Shown here: positions 24,937 through 33,844 of the stretch, piece after piece
How the letters are laid out: the number at the start of each line of letters is the position of its first letter
Numbering within the stretch: the first letter of the stretch is position 1
Assembly (NCBI GenBank): GCA_019120395.1
Contig: DWVD01000079.1
Coordinates: 47,639-111,638 of the forward strand
DNA: 64,000 bases
Origin: Candidatus Gemmiger faecigallinarum
Lineage (GTDB): Bacteria; Bacillota; Clostridia; Oscillospirales; Ruminococcaceae
Direction: 5' to 3'
Notes under the pieces: model-generated
The model's database searches: none
Told to the model about the DNA's origin: nothing
What the model saw: the letters and a program-made list of their open reading frames with translations, nothing else
Program-made: the position numbers and the translations under genes

Positions 24937-26217
24937 TCACTCGGCCTCTGCCAGCAGCTTTTCAACCACAGCAAGGCGCACGCAGACCGTCAGCAGCTCC
25001 GAAGCCTGTTCCACTTCGCTCAGGCTGGGATAGGTCGGCGCAATGCGCAGGTGCGAATCCTCCGGATCGCGCCCGTAGGGGTACGCCGCGCCGGCGCCGG
25101 TCAGTACCAGGCCGGCGTCCTTGCACAGCTGGGCGACACGCTTCGCGCAGCCGGGCATGACATACAGGCTGATAAAATACCCGCCCTTGGGGTTAGTCCA
25201 GTGGGCAATATCGCCGCAGGGAGTCAGCTTTTGGGCAAAGGTGGTCTTTACCGCGTCAAAGCAGGGCACCAGACGGCGGCGGTGCTTGAGCATGTGAGCC
25301 AGCACGCCCGCCTTGTTTTTGAGGAAACGGACATGGCGCAGCTGGTTCATCTTGTCATAGCTGATGATCATGACTTCGAACCGCTTGCAGACATACTTCA
25401 TCATATTGTCGCTGCAGGCCAACGCCGAGACGCCCGCGCCGGGGAAGGTGATCTTGCTGGTAGAGGTGAACATGAAGACCCTGTCCTCGTTGCCGTACTT
25501 TTTGCTTTCTTCCAGCAGCACGGGGGTCTCGATGATCTCGGTGGTCAGGTGATGGACGATATACGCCTCGTCCCAGAAGATCTTGAAATCCGGGGCCGCG
25601 GTTTTCATCGCGGCGAATCGGCGCACCGTCTCGTCGCTGTAAGTGTAGCCGTCCGGGTTGGAATACTGCGGCACGCACCAAATGCCCTTGATGGTGGGAT
25701 CCTCGGCGACGAGCTTCTCCACCATATCCATGTCGGGGCCTTCCGGCGTCATGGGGACGTTGATCATGTCAATGCCGAATTCCTCCGTGATGCGGAAATG
25801 GCGGTCGTAACCGGGCACCGGGCAAAGGAACTTGGGGTGATCCACCTGCGACCAGGGACATTCCGACTCCGGGAAACCGAAAGTGTAACCGATGCTGACC
25901 AGGAAATACATCAGCTGCAGGCTGGAATTGCCGCCCACAAAAACATTCTCCGGCCGAACGCCCATCACATCACCAAACAGCTGGCGGGCCTCGTAAAGCC
26001 CCTCCAGATTGCCATAGTTGCGGGCGTCGGTCCCATCCTCCGCCGTGTAGTCGGTGGTCTTGAACAGGTCCATGGCCAGATCCATCTGGTGCGGGCCCGG
26101 CTTGCCGCGGGCCATATTCAGTTTCAGTCCCTTGGCTTTGAATTCGTTATACTTTTTTTCCAGCTTTGCTTTCTCGGTTTCCAGCTCCGACTTGCTCATG
26201 CTGCGATATTCCGCCAT
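24937..26217 (-). CDS. PLP-dependent aminotransferase, class I/II fold (clostridial aspartate/alanine aminotransferase type)
   Basis: 426 residues. The pyridoxal phosphate lysine lies in STSKITFPGAGVSALA, and the ASP-type Asn and Asp/Tyr ligands are seen in VPQYSNPDGYTYSDE and FWDEAYIVHH. An ARGKPGPHQMDLAMDL stretch at the N-terminus is typical of the PF12897 subgroup of aspartate aminotransferase-like enzymes. It transfers amino groups between an amino acid and a 2-oxo acid in the cytoplasm; the exact substrate cannot be read from sequence. The start is preceded by GGGGGAAG. It is upstream of secDF with a hairpin between them. Confidence 0.9.
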   Translation of the reverse strand: MAEYRSMSKSELETEKAKLEKKYNEFKAKGLKLNMARGKPGPHQMDLAMDLFKTTDYTAEDGTDARNYGNLEGLYEARQLFGDVMGVRPENVFVGGNSSLQLMYFLVSIGYTFGFPESECPWSQVDHPKFLCPVPGYDRHFRITEEFGIDMINVPMTPEGPDMDMVEKLVAEDPTIKGIWCVPQYSNPDGYTYSDETVRRFAAMKTAAPDFKIFWDEAYIVHHLTTEIIETPVLLEESKKYGNEDRVFMFTSTSKITFPGAGVSALACSDNMMKYVCKRFEVMIISYDKMNQLRHVRFLKNKAGVLAHMLKHRRRLVPCFDAVKTTFAQKLTPCGDIAHWTNPKGGYFISLYVMPGCAKRVAQLCKDAGLVLTGAGAAYPYGRDPEDSHLRIAPTYPSLSEVEQASELLTVCVRLAVVEKLLAEAE

Positions 26218-26315
26218 AGCGCTTCCCCCTCAATCATAGTTCGTCGTTCTCTTGTATATCGTGCGCGCCCTCCCTGGATACAAATACACAATATGCAGTG
26301 TCAGACATACATTAA

Positions 26316-26344
26316 AGTATACTCGAAACAGCAGCAAGTTACAA
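26316..26344 (-). promoter_or_regulatory. Promoter of the aminotransferase gene
   Basis: Minus strand TTGTAA, 17 bases, TATACT, about 95 bases before the start codon. Confidence 0.75.
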
Positions 26345-26409
26345 GTATTTTCTCACTTTTTTCAAAGAATTGCGGTGGACTTTTCCCTTTTCCCCCTGCC
26401 CTGCCGCAT

Positions 26410-26446
26410 AAAAATACGCGGCAAAATTGCTTTGCCGCGTATTTTT
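26410..26446 (-). terminator. Terminator after tRNA-Leu
   Basis: A perfect 16-bp stem (26410-26425 with 26431-26446) ending in TTTTT on the minus strand, four bases past the tRNA. Confidence 0.9.
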
Positions 26447-26449
26447 CCA

Positions 26450-26533
26450 TGCCGCCAACCGGGATCGAACCGGTACGCTGTTGCCAGCGAGGGATTTTAA
26501 GTCCCTTGCGTCTGCCAGTTCCGCCATGGCGGC
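26450..26533 (-). tRNA. tRNA-Leu (anticodon TAA)
   Basis: A class II tRNA with a long variable arm. The acceptor GCCGCCA pairs with TGGCGGC, the anticodon stem GGGAC/ATCCC encloses a loop with TAA, and the T loop is TTCGATC. No encoded CCA. Confidence 0.95.
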
Positions 26534-26696
26534 TTACCGGCTTATTGTACAACGCGGCGGCGGGCTTTGTCAAATCTCTGTTGCTCGTTTTTGCCGGGCG
26601 GTAGGCAAGCGGGCAGGTTTGTGGTAAAATAGCAGCAGAAAACACAATGCGGACGCGGCGGACGCCGCAAAACCATCGCACCAGGAGGTCCCGCCC

Positions 26697-28691
26697 ATGC
26701 ACACAGAACATACGGCAGCGCAGCGCCGCACGCTTGCGCTGTTTTTGCTGGGGGGCGCGCTGGGGGCGCTGGCCTTCCTTTTGGTCTATGGCGCGGCTCC
26801 GCTGGACGTGACCAACGACGCCTTCTGCCGCGGAGGCTATATCGAGAAGGACATCCAGCAGCATTACGCCGGCTGGCTGTTCTACCGGCAAAGCGAGCTC
26901 GGCTTCCCGCTGTGCATCGCCCAAAACATCAATTTTCCCGATGGGCTCAGCGTCGCGTATACCGACTCGGTCCCGCTGTTTGCGGCCCTGTTCCGGCTGC
27001 TGTCCCCTGTCCTGCCGGACACCTTCCAGTATTTCGGCTGGTTCACGCTGCTGGCGTTTTTCCTGCAGGGGGCGTTCGGGGCGCTCTTGACCGGGCTGTT
27101 TGTTCCGGGCGTGGCGCTGCCGCTGCTGGGGGACGTTTTGTTCGTCACAAGCCCTGTGCTGTTTGAGCGGGCCATCCGCCACACCGCGCTGGGGGCGCAG
27201 TTCTTTATCCTGGCCGCGCTGTACTGGTATTTCCGCTGCCGGCGGCAGGGTCGGATGCCGGGGCCGGGGCTGTTTTTGCTGAACGTGGCAGCCGTCACCA
27301 TCCACCCCTACTTCCTGCCCATGACCTATGCCGTCACGCTGGCGCTGCTGGTGGAATACGCCGCCGCAAACCGCCGGTGGGCAAGGCCTGCGCTGTACCT
27401 GGCCGGCGATCTGGCTGCCACCGCCGCGGCCGGGTGGGCGTTCGGCCTGCTTTATGGCAGCGCCTCCGGCGGCAGCGACGCGCTGTACGGCTATTTCGGC
27501 TTGAACCTGAACGCGCTGTGGAACCCGGCGGGCGTAAACGGCACTGTCTGGAGCCGGCTGCTTCCGGTGCAGAACCAGGTGGGCGGCAACTACGACGCCT
27601 TTGCCTACCTGGGGCTGGGCGTATTGGTCGCCCTGCCGGCGGCCGCGTTTATATTGGCATTGCAGCGCCGGCTGGGGCTGCGTGGGCTGGCCCGCCGCCA
27701 CTGGATGCTGGGCATCGTCTGCCTGATCTTAACGCTGTTTGCCGTAAGCAATGTGGTGACGGCAAACGGCGCCACGCTGCTGGAACTGCCGCTGCCGGGG
27801 CCGCTTTTGCAGCTTTGCTCGGTGTTCCGCTCCGGCGGGCGGATGTTCTGGCCGGTCTATTACCTGCTTTTGCTCACGGCCTTTGTCTGGCTGGTGCGGG
27901 CCGTGCCGCGGCGCTGGCGGGGCGCGCCGGTCGCAGCCGCGGTGCTGCTGGCGGCGGTGCAGGTGTGGGATATTTCCCCCGGCCTTGTGCAGCGCAGCCA
28001 GGCCATGGCGGAAGCGCAACAGCAGCAGGCTTTCCCCTCCGGGCTGGAGAGCAGCTTCTGGCAGGAAGCCGCATCCCGCTATGAGCACATCATCTCGCTG
28101 AACGGCATCCAGGACGACGCGCTGCACCTGGCGCTGTACGCCGCCGACAACGGCATGACCACCAACGACCCCTTTGCCGCCCGCTACGACGCCGGCGCGC
28201 TGGACGCTGCGCGCCAGTCCGCGCTGGCGAAGCTGGCAGAAGGCAGGGCGGACGCCGGCAGCCTGTACCTGTTCCGGGACGAGACCGCGTTTTTGCAGGC
28301 GGTGGAGCCGGTGAAGGACGCCGCCTGGTGCGGCGAGGTGCGCTCGGCCGACGGCAGCTGCCGGTGGTATGTGATCGCCCCCGGCATGCAGGATTTTGCC
28401 GGCGACGCGCTGTGCACCCGCTATGACGAGAACTATCCCCTGCGCCTGGCCGATTATACCGACCAGCTGTGGAACCGCGGCGTGCTGGACAGCACCAAAA
28501 AGACCGTCTGCTTTGCCGACGCCCCCTTTACCCGCGCAAAGCTGGAAAACGCCGCCGCCATTGCGGCGGACGGGATCGAATACGCCATCACCGGGTTTGA
28601 CGACAGCGACCCCGGCTGGCTGATGGTCACGCTGGACATCGACGACGCCACCGTGCTGTGGGACAAAGAGTTGGAGACGATACAAAAGTGA
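26697..28691 (+). CDS. DUF6311 membrane protein, predicted GT-C-like
   Basis: 664 residues. About eleven membrane helices occupy residues 12-430, followed by an extracytoplasmic C-terminal domain of about 230. The first loop carries GGYIEKDIQQHYAGWLFYR and NINFPDGLSVAYTD, which are typical of DUF6311 proteins and resemble the acidic first loop of GT-C glycosyltransferases. A role in moving a sugar or lipid group at the cell surface is likely but unproven. The ribosome site is AGGAGG. Its stop codon overlaps the start of the next gene (GTGA). Confidence 0.82.
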   Translation: MHTEHTAAQRRTLALFLLGGALGALAFLLVYGAAPLDVTNDAFCRGGYIEKDIQQHYAGWLFYRQSELGFPLCIAQNINFPDGLSVAYTDSVPLFAALFRLLSPVLPDTFQYFGWFTLLAFFLQGAFGALLTGLFVPGVALPLLGDVLFVTSPVLFERAIRHTALGAQFFILAALYWYFRCRRQGRMPGPGLFLLNVAAVTIHPYFLPMTYAVTLALLVEYAAANRRWARPALYLAGDLAATAAAGWAFGLLYGSASGGSDALYGYFGLNLNALWNPAGVNGTVWSRLLPVQNQVGGNYDAFAYLGLGVLVALPAAAFILALQRRLGLRGLARRHWMLGIVCLILTLFAVSNVVTANGATLLELPLPGPLLQLCSVFRSGGRMFWPVYYLLLLTAFVWLVRAVPRRWRGAPVAAAVLLAAVQVWDISPGLVQRSQAMAEAQQQQAFPSGLESSFWQEAASRYEHIISLNGIQDDALHLALYAADNGMTTNDPFAARYDAGALDAARQSALAKLAEGRADAGSLYLFRDETAFLQAVEPVKDAAWCGEVRSADGSCRWYVIAPGMQDFAGDALCTRYDENYPLRLADYTDQLWNRGVLDSTKKTVCFADAPFTRAKLENAAAIAADGIEYAITGFDDSDPGWLMVTLDIDDATVLWDKELETIQK

Positions 28692-29629
28692 GAGAGATCC
28701 ATGTAAAAAGCCTGCTGCCGGTACGGCTGGACAAGTACCTGGCCCAGCAGTACCCGGCGCTGGGCATCGGGCGGCTGAACAAGGCCCTGCGGGAGAACAA
28801 GATCAAGCTCAACGGCAAAAAGCAGCCGCTTGCCACCCGCGTGCAGAACGGCGACGTTATCCGCCTGTATCTGACCGACGAGCAGCTGGGCGAAGCGCCG
28901 CGCCAGGGTCCAGCGTTCGCCGGCCTGCGCCCGGCTGAATTTGTGTACGAAAACGACGATCTGATCGTTGCCAACAAACCCGCCGGCATCCCGGTGGAAG
29001 GCCCGGACGCCGACACGCTGGTAAACCGCGTGTGCAAGACGCTGTACGACGCCGGCCGCTGGGACGCCGCCCGCCCGCCCCGGCTCTGCCACCGGCTGGA
29101 CACCGGCACCAGCGGGCTGGTACTGCTGGCCAAAACGCCGGCGGCCGAGGCGTTTTTGACCGGCCTGATCCGGGACCGCGCGCTGCGCAAGCGGTATCTG
29201 TGCGTGACCTTTGGCCGGCCGCAGCTGCCCGCGGCCACCCTGCATGACTATCTGCTCAAGGATGCCGAGGCCGGCATCGTGCGGGTGGTAAACCGCCCCC
29301 GCCCCGGCGCCAGGGAGATCATCACCGCCTACGAGACGCTGGCCGTCAGCGGGCGGCTGGCGCTTTTGCAGGTGGAACTGGTCACAGGGCGCACCCACCA
29401 GATCCGCGCCCACCTGGCCAGCATCGGCTGCCCGATCCTGGGCGATTCCAAGTACGGCAACCACGCTGCCAATCGGGAGCTGAAGCTGAAATATCAGGCC
29501 CTGTGCGCCTGGGAACTTGCTTTCCCGGCAAAAATCTCCGACCCTGCCTTCGCCGGTCTGGCCGGCAAGCGATTCTGCGCGCCAAAGCCCTGGTACTGCC
29601 AGCAGGTTTTGGACGGCGTGCTGAAATGA
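28688..29629 (+). CDS. RluA/RluD-family pseudouridine synthase
   Basis: 313 residues. An N-terminal S4-like RNA-binding segment (about 8-70, LPVRLDKYLAQQYP) precedes the catalytic domain. The family motif RLCHRLDTGTSGLVLLAKT near residue 135 carries the catalytic aspartate, and GRTHQIRAHL lies near residue 235. It converts uridines in rRNA or tRNA to pseudouridine; the target is unknown. The GTG start at 28688 overlaps the upstream stop by four bases and begins REIHVKSLLPVRLDK. An ATG is not available at that point, so translation is probably coupled to the DUF6311 gene. Confidence 0.93.
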   Translation: MREIHVKSLLPVRLDKYLAQQYPALGIGRLNKALRENKIKLNGKKQPLATRVQNGDVIRLYLTDEQLGEAPRQGPAFAGLRPAEFVYENDDLIVANKPAGIPVEGPDADTLVNRVCKTLYDAGRWDAARPPRLCHRLDTGTSGLVLLAKTPAAEAFLTGLIRDRALRKRYLCVTFGRPQLPAATLHDYLLKDAEAGIVRVVNRPRPGAREIITAYETLAVSGRLALLQVELVTGRTHQIRAHLASIGCPILGDSKYGNHAANRELKLKYQALCAWELAFPAKISDPAFAGLAGKRFCAPKPWYCQQVLDGVLK

Positions 29630-29661
29630 CCCCTCCCCTGCCCCGCTTTGCACGGCAGGAA

Positions 29662-29710
29662 AAACGCCAGGCGGAAGCCCCTTTGCAGTTGGGACTTCCG
29701 CCTGGCGTTT
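29662..29710. terminator. Bidirectional terminator between convergent genes
   Basis: A 16-bp stem (29662-29677 with 29695-29710) followed by T-rich sequence on both strands. It serves the pseudouridine synthase (plus) and the Toprim/DUF3795 gene (minus). Confidence 0.9.
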
Positions 29711-29734
29711 GTTTGCATTGCCGGCCGGCACCGT

Positions 29735-30097
29735 TCAGTATGCTTCGGCCAGGCTGTCCAGCAGCCGGCGGCGGTCGGAATCGGCGGGAATGTACTGCTC
29801 CACCGTCCGGCAGGGATAGTCCGGGCAGACGGCGCAATGGGGCAGCCCGCGGCCCATGCCGCACTGCCGCATGGGGCAGCCGGCACACATTTTCTCGTTG
29901 GCCCCCGCGGGAGAATCGCACCCCCGGCACACCATGTCATCGGGTGCAAAGGCGAAATCCGGCGTGGAATATTCCTGCGCCAATCGGGCCATGGCCGCCC
30001 TGTCGCCAGCCTGTGTGGCGATCCAGACCGGGCATTCCGAGCAGACCAGCCCGCAGAAAGCGATTTTCCGGGCAGGAGCATTTGAGGGTTCCGTCAT
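29735..30097 (-). CDS. Possible internally initiated DUF3795 protein
   Basis: In frame within the fusion, an ATG at 30097 follows AGGAGGA with a seven-base spacing, giving a 120-residue protein that starts MTEPSNAPARKIAFCG. It begins exactly at the domain boundary, where free-standing DUF3795 proteins would start. The family is Cys-rich and probably metal binding. Whether this product is made in addition to the fusion cannot be decided by reading alone. Confidence 0.5.
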   Translation of the reverse strand: MTEPSNAPARKIAFCGLVCSECPVWIATQAGDRAAMARLAQEYSTPDFAFAPDDMVCRGCDSPAGANEKMCAGCPMRQCGMGRGLPHCAVCPDYPCRTVEQYIPADSDRRRLLDSLAEAY

Positions 30098-30724
30098 CGG
30101 GGCTTCCTCCTGTTCTGCGTTCGCTTTTGGTTTTGCCGCCTCGCACTCCCGCCGCAGGGCGTCGCGGGTGTACAGGGTATTCAGCACTTCCAGCAGTTCT
30201 TTTTTGCTCAGCCGCGGCGGCAGGCCGATCTTGCGCAGAAAGCGGCGGCGGAAGTCGGCGCAGTCCGGCCGGCCGGAAAGCCCCCACTCGTACAGATCGT
30301 TGTACAGGATCGGTTCCGCCTGCGCCGGGGCGCCGCCCTGCTGCGGCACGCCGGCCAGGGCGGTGCGCAGGCCGGCCAAGATCACCTCGTTGGGTACGCC
30401 CTCCACGCCCAGCAGGCCTTCCTTGCCAGGCTCCGCCTTGCGGGGCTCCTTGCCGGGCAGGGCGGGCACATAGGCCTGCACCACATGCTCCGCCCCCGCG
30501 ATGCGAGTGACAAAATGGCGGATGCGGAACCCCGCCGCGTCCGAGTCGGTCAAAACGATCAGCCCTTTTGTCCGGGCCAGGCGCTTGAACAGCGTCTGCA
30601 TCGCCCTGTCCTTGAATACGGCAAAGCCGTCGGTGGTCAAAATCGTCCCTTCCACAATACCGGCCAGGCGGGCGGCGTCGTACTTGCCCTCCACCACCAG
30701 CACGCGGTCCAGCTGCAGTTTCAT
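29735..30724 (-). CDS. RNase M5-like Toprim-DUF4093 protein fused in frame to a DUF3795 domain
   Basis: 329 residues. Residues 1-115 form a Toprim domain with VLVVEGKYDAARL (catalytic Glu12) and the acidic pair in VLTDSDAAG. Residues 115-180 match DUF4093 (YNDLYEWGLSGRP, PPRLSKKELLEVLNTLYTR), the C-terminus of RNase M5-type 5S rRNA maturases of clostridia. A low-complexity linker (about 185-212) leads into a Cys-rich DUF3795 domain (CGLVCSECPVW, CRGCDS, CAGCPMRQCG, CAVCPDYPC). RNase M5 relatives are usually about 180-190 residues without this extension. The start overlaps the holA stop by ATGA. The internal ATG at 30097 has its own strong ribosome site. Confidence 0.88.
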   Translation of the reverse strand: MKLQLDRVLVVEGKYDAARLAGIVEGTILTTDGFAVFKDRAMQTLFKRLARTKGLIVLTDSDAAGFRIRHFVTRIAGAEHVVQAYVPALPGKEPRKAEPGKEGLLGVEGVPNEVILAGLRTALAGVPQQGGAPAQAEPILYNDLYEWGLSGRPDCADFRRRFLRKIGLPPRLSKKELLEVLNTLYTRDALRRECEAAKPKANAEQEEAPMTEPSNAPARKIAFCGLVCSECPVWIATQAGDRAAMARLAQEYSTPDFAFAPDDMVCRGCDSPAGANEKMCAGCPMRQCGMGRGLPHCAVCPDYPCRTVEQYIPADSDRRRLLDSLAEAY

Positions 30725-31752
30725 CGGCGGCCTCCCGCCAGGGCCAGCTGGCACAACGCTTTTTGCAGCAACAGGTCGCTGTCCAGCTTGCTGCGTTTCA
30801 GATCCAGGTCCAGCTGCTGCAGGATGCACAGGCTGTTTTCCAGCTGGGCGCGGCTGAAGCGTGCGGCGGCTTTCTCGGCGTTGCCCAGGCGGTAGTTCCA
30901 TTTGCCGGTGTAGCCGAAGTCTTTGGCCGCGTCGGCCAGCTGGCGGCGGCTGCGCCGGGCCAGGAACACCCGGTAAATATCCAGATAGTTGCCGATCAGT
31001 GCGCCGGTGATCAGGATGGGGTCGTTTTGCAGCTCCAGCAGAACTTTGAGCTTTTGCAGCGCCTTGGCCGTCTGGCCGGAGGTGACCAGCTTGACCATGT
31101 CAAAGGTGTCGGCATCCAGCGTAACGGTGCCCAGCTCCCGCACCATCTCCGGTGTGACGGTGCCGTAGCCGGACAGCGCCGCCAGCTTGTCCACCTCGTT
31201 GCGCAGCAAAAACTGGTCCTCGCCGCAGCGGTCCAGCAGCTGGGTGTCGGCGCCGGGGGCAAAGGTCGTCCCCATCTCCCCGGCCCAGGTGCGCAGCAGC
31301 TTTTGCAGGTCGCTGCGGCCGGGCTTGGCCACCTGGACGCAGTACCCCAGCTTTTCGCAGGCGGAGATCAGCTTCTGTTCCCGCTTGCCGGGCTTGATCT
31401 TGCCGTAATGCTCCTCGAACACGCTGGTCAGAAGAAAGACCGCGTTCTCGGTGTCGGCCAGCGTGTCGCAGACCTCCTGCAGGTCCTTGTCCGAGTAGGC
31501 GGAGGGGCGGATCAGCGGCAGTTTGACCAGCCGCCTGCCGCCGAAAAACGAGATGGTCCCCGCCGCCATGACGATCTCCTCCACCGTGGGGGTGGGGCCG
31601 GGCAGCACCGTCGTTTCAGGGTCGCCGGCCAGCAGGGCGCGTTCAGCCTTGCCGGCTGCGTCACGCACCAGCGCCTCGTCCGAGGCATAGAAATAGAAAA
31701 TGCCGCAGCCGGCTTTCAGGCGCTTTTTCAGTTCGTTCTCACTGTACAGCAT
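30721..31752 (-). CDS. holA: DNA polymerase III delta subunit
   Basis: 343 residues, usual length. The clamp-loader delta subunit opens the beta clamp during DNA replication. It shows the N-terminal KRLKAGCGIFYFYASDEALVRD strand-helix, a FFGGRRLVKL block, and the VDKLAALSGYGTVTPEMVREL and FDMVKLVTSGQTAKAL helices typical of HolA. It overlaps comEC by 14 bases upstream and the Toprim gene by four bases downstream, within a continuous minus-strand operon. Confidence 0.94.
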   Translation of the reverse strand: MLYSENELKKRLKAGCGIFYFYASDEALVRDAAGKAERALLAGDPETTVLPGPTPTVEEIVMAAGTISFFGGRRLVKLPLIRPSAYSDKDLQEVCDTLADTENAVFLLTSVFEEHYGKIKPGKREQKLISACEKLGYCVQVAKPGRSDLQKLLRTWAGEMGTTFAPGADTQLLDRCGEDQFLLRNEVDKLAALSGYGTVTPEMVRELGTVTLDADTFDMVKLVTSGQTAKALQKLKVLLELQNDPILITGALIGNYLDIYRVFLARRSRRQLADAAKDFGYTGKWNYRLGNAEKAAARFSRAQLENSLCILQQLDLDLKRSKLDSDLLLQKALCQLALAGGRR

Positions 31753-33841
31753 ACTCTTTCACTCCGTCTATGGCGGCCGAGCGGCCGGGGCGAATGGTCA
31801 CCACCGGTTCTTCCGGCCCGTACAGCAGTTCGGCGTCCGCTTCCTCCAGCCAGTCGGCGGCGCGGGAGGTATAGATCACCGTGTCGGCGTCGATGCTGTC
31901 CGGATAGCTGGCGCCGGCGCAGTAGATGTTCAGTGCAAGCGGCTGCGCCAGCCTGGCGCGGCCCGCCATGATACCCACAGTATAGCCGTTTATGTCCAGC
32001 ACCGCAAGGTTGCCACCGGGATCGTGCACAAGCTCCAGCGTAACGCCTTCCAGGACAGTCTGCGCGGCAAGGCCGCTGTCCAGTGAATCCATCGGGATGA
32101 CCGTTTCGGCGTCAAACTCCATGGCGCGCGGGTCCTGGCGCAGGTCCACCAGCAGCGTCTGCGGCAGGCCGCCGGCGTTGTCCAGATATTCCTGCACCGC
32201 CCGCAGGTTGGAGCTGCCGCCGCGGAACAGCACCGCCGCCTGCCCGTTTTGGGTGACCACCAGGCAGGGGTTGCCTGCTGTGCCTACCACCGCGATGCGC
32301 ACCACGTCCCGGTCCATGCGGACGCCCAGCCCGATGGCCAGCACCGCGCAGACCGCCGCGGCGGGCAGGTAGCAGCCAAATTTTCGCATCCGCCAGAAAA
32401 CCGCCGCCAAAACACCCAGCACGGCCAGCACAAACAGCGTGTAGGCGGCGGGCAGCGCCAGCCGCGCCCCCGGCAGCGAGGCGCACCAGCCAATGACCGC
32501 GCACATTGCCCGCAGCCACAGCGCCAGCACCAAACTGAGCCCGTGCATGGCAAAGGACAGTATCGGCAAAGCCGAGAGCAGCAGCACCCCGATGCCCAGC
32601 ACCAGCGCGGGCTGGAGCATCCACACCACCAGCAGGTTGGTCAGCACGCCGACGCCGCTGACCGTCATGCCGCGGGCCAGCAATACCGGCATGGTGGCCA
32701 GCGTTGCCAAAACCGTGACCTGCAGGGTCTCCGCCAGCCACAGCAGCGCCCTGCGGGCGGCTTCCCGCAAGGGGCCGTCCTGCGGCGGCAGGCGGCGGCG
32801 CTCCCACCGGGCAAGGGCCGAGGCCGCCTGCACGCCCAGCACCGCTGAAAAAGACAGCTGGAACCCCAGGTCGCAGACAAAATAGGCGTTCTGGACGCCA
32901 AGCACCAGCGCGGCCAGCCCCATGGAGGTGAGCGTATCCGGCGGCTGCACAAAAAAGTAGCCGCCCAGCGCCACCAGATAGACAAAGCCCGCCCGCACCG
33001 CCGATACCGGGAAGCCGATCAGCACCAGGTACAACAGCAGCACCGCCGCCTGCCCCGCAATGCGCGGACGGGAAAACCGCTTGCGCGGGTCCCCCGCCGG
33101 CGCAAGCAGGCCGCACAGCAGCGTGACGTGCAGACCGGACACTGCCAGCAGATGGGACACGCCCGCCACGCGGAAGTTTTCCTGCTGGGTATCGCTCAGG
33201 CGGGCGGTGTCGCCGATGAGCATGGCGGCCTCCACGCCGCCCTCCTCGGCCGGCAGCCAGGTGGTCAGTCGGCGGGAAAGCGCCCGCCGCAGCCGGTACA
33301 GCCAGAACGCCGGCGCGCTGCTGTCGCCCAGGTAGGCGTAGCCTTCCAGATAGTCGGCAGCCAGATAGACGCCGTCGGCATAGCGGTCCATGCGGTAGGA
33401 GTCGTCCTCCAGCTCCTCCAGCGCCAGCACGGCAGAAAAGACCTCGCCGGGCTGCGTGCCGGGGAAGTTTGCGCAGGAAACAAGCAGGTCGGCGGGCCGT
33501 CCGTCCAGCTCGGTGATATGCAGCGTGCCGCGCAGCCGGTCCTCCTGGTAGGAGGTCTCGGCGTCGGTCTGCACCGTCGCCGTGACCTGCACGGTGCGGC
33601 CCGCCAGCGCCAGGGCCGGCTGCACCGCCAGCGCGCGGTAAGCCAGATGGCAACCAAGCCCCAGGCAGACAGCCGCCATCAAGGGCAGCACCGCTGCCCT
33701 TGCCCTCCGGTACCGAAAGGCCCAGACCGCCCCCGCCAACGCAAAAGCCGCCGCCAGCCAGACGGCCGGCGACGGCAGGTAGGCCGCGGCCAGCTCGGCC
33801 AGAGAGAAGACCAGGCCGAATACCGCCAGCTTACGTTTCAT
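31739..33841 (-). CDS. comEC: ComEC/Rec2-type competence membrane protein with degenerate C-terminal domain
   Basis: 700 residues. An N-terminal DUF4131-like region and OB-fold (about 20-190) precede the competence core. The core has GDTARLSDTQQENFRVAGVSHLLAVSGLHV near residue 210 and about eight helices to residue 510. The C-terminal region (about 520-700) has the strands of a metallo-beta-lactamase fold (VVTQNGQAAVLFRGG), but the HxHxDH metal motif is absent. ComEC forms the channel for single-stranded DNA uptake. Loss of the metal site suggests the nuclease part is inactive or has another role. No comEA or comF is in the window. Confidence 0.9.
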   Translation of the reverse strand: MKRKLAVFGLVFSLAELAAAYLPSPAVWLAAAFALAGAVWAFRYRRARAAVLPLMAAVCLGLGCHLAYRALAVQPALALAGRTVQVTATVQTDAETSYQEDRLRGTLHITELDGRPADLLVSCANFPGTQPGEVFSAVLALEELEDDSYRMDRYADGVYLAADYLEGYAYLGDSSAPAFWLYRLRRALSRRLTTWLPAEEGGVEAAMLIGDTARLSDTQQENFRVAGVSHLLAVSGLHVTLLCGLLAPAGDPRKRFSRPRIAGQAAVLLLYLVLIGFPVSAVRAGFVYLVALGGYFFVQPPDTLTSMGLAALVLGVQNAYFVCDLGFQLSFSAVLGVQAASALARWERRRLPPQDGPLREAARRALLWLAETLQVTVLATLATMPVLLARGMTVSGVGVLTNLLVVWMLQPALVLGIGVLLLSALPILSFAMHGLSLVLALWLRAMCAVIGWCASLPGARLALPAAYTLFVLAVLGVLAAVFWRMRKFGCYLPAAAVCAVLAIGLGVRMDRDVVRIAVVGTAGNPCLVVTQNGQAAVLFRGGSSNLRAVQEYLDNAGGLPQTLLVDLRQDPRAMEFDAETVIPMDSLDSGLAAQTVLEGVTLELVHDPGGNLAVLDINGYTVGIMAGRARLAQPLALNIYCAGASYPDSIDADTVIYTSRAADWLEEADAELLYGPEEPVVTIRPGRSAAIDGVKEYAVQ

Positions 33842-33844
33842 GGA

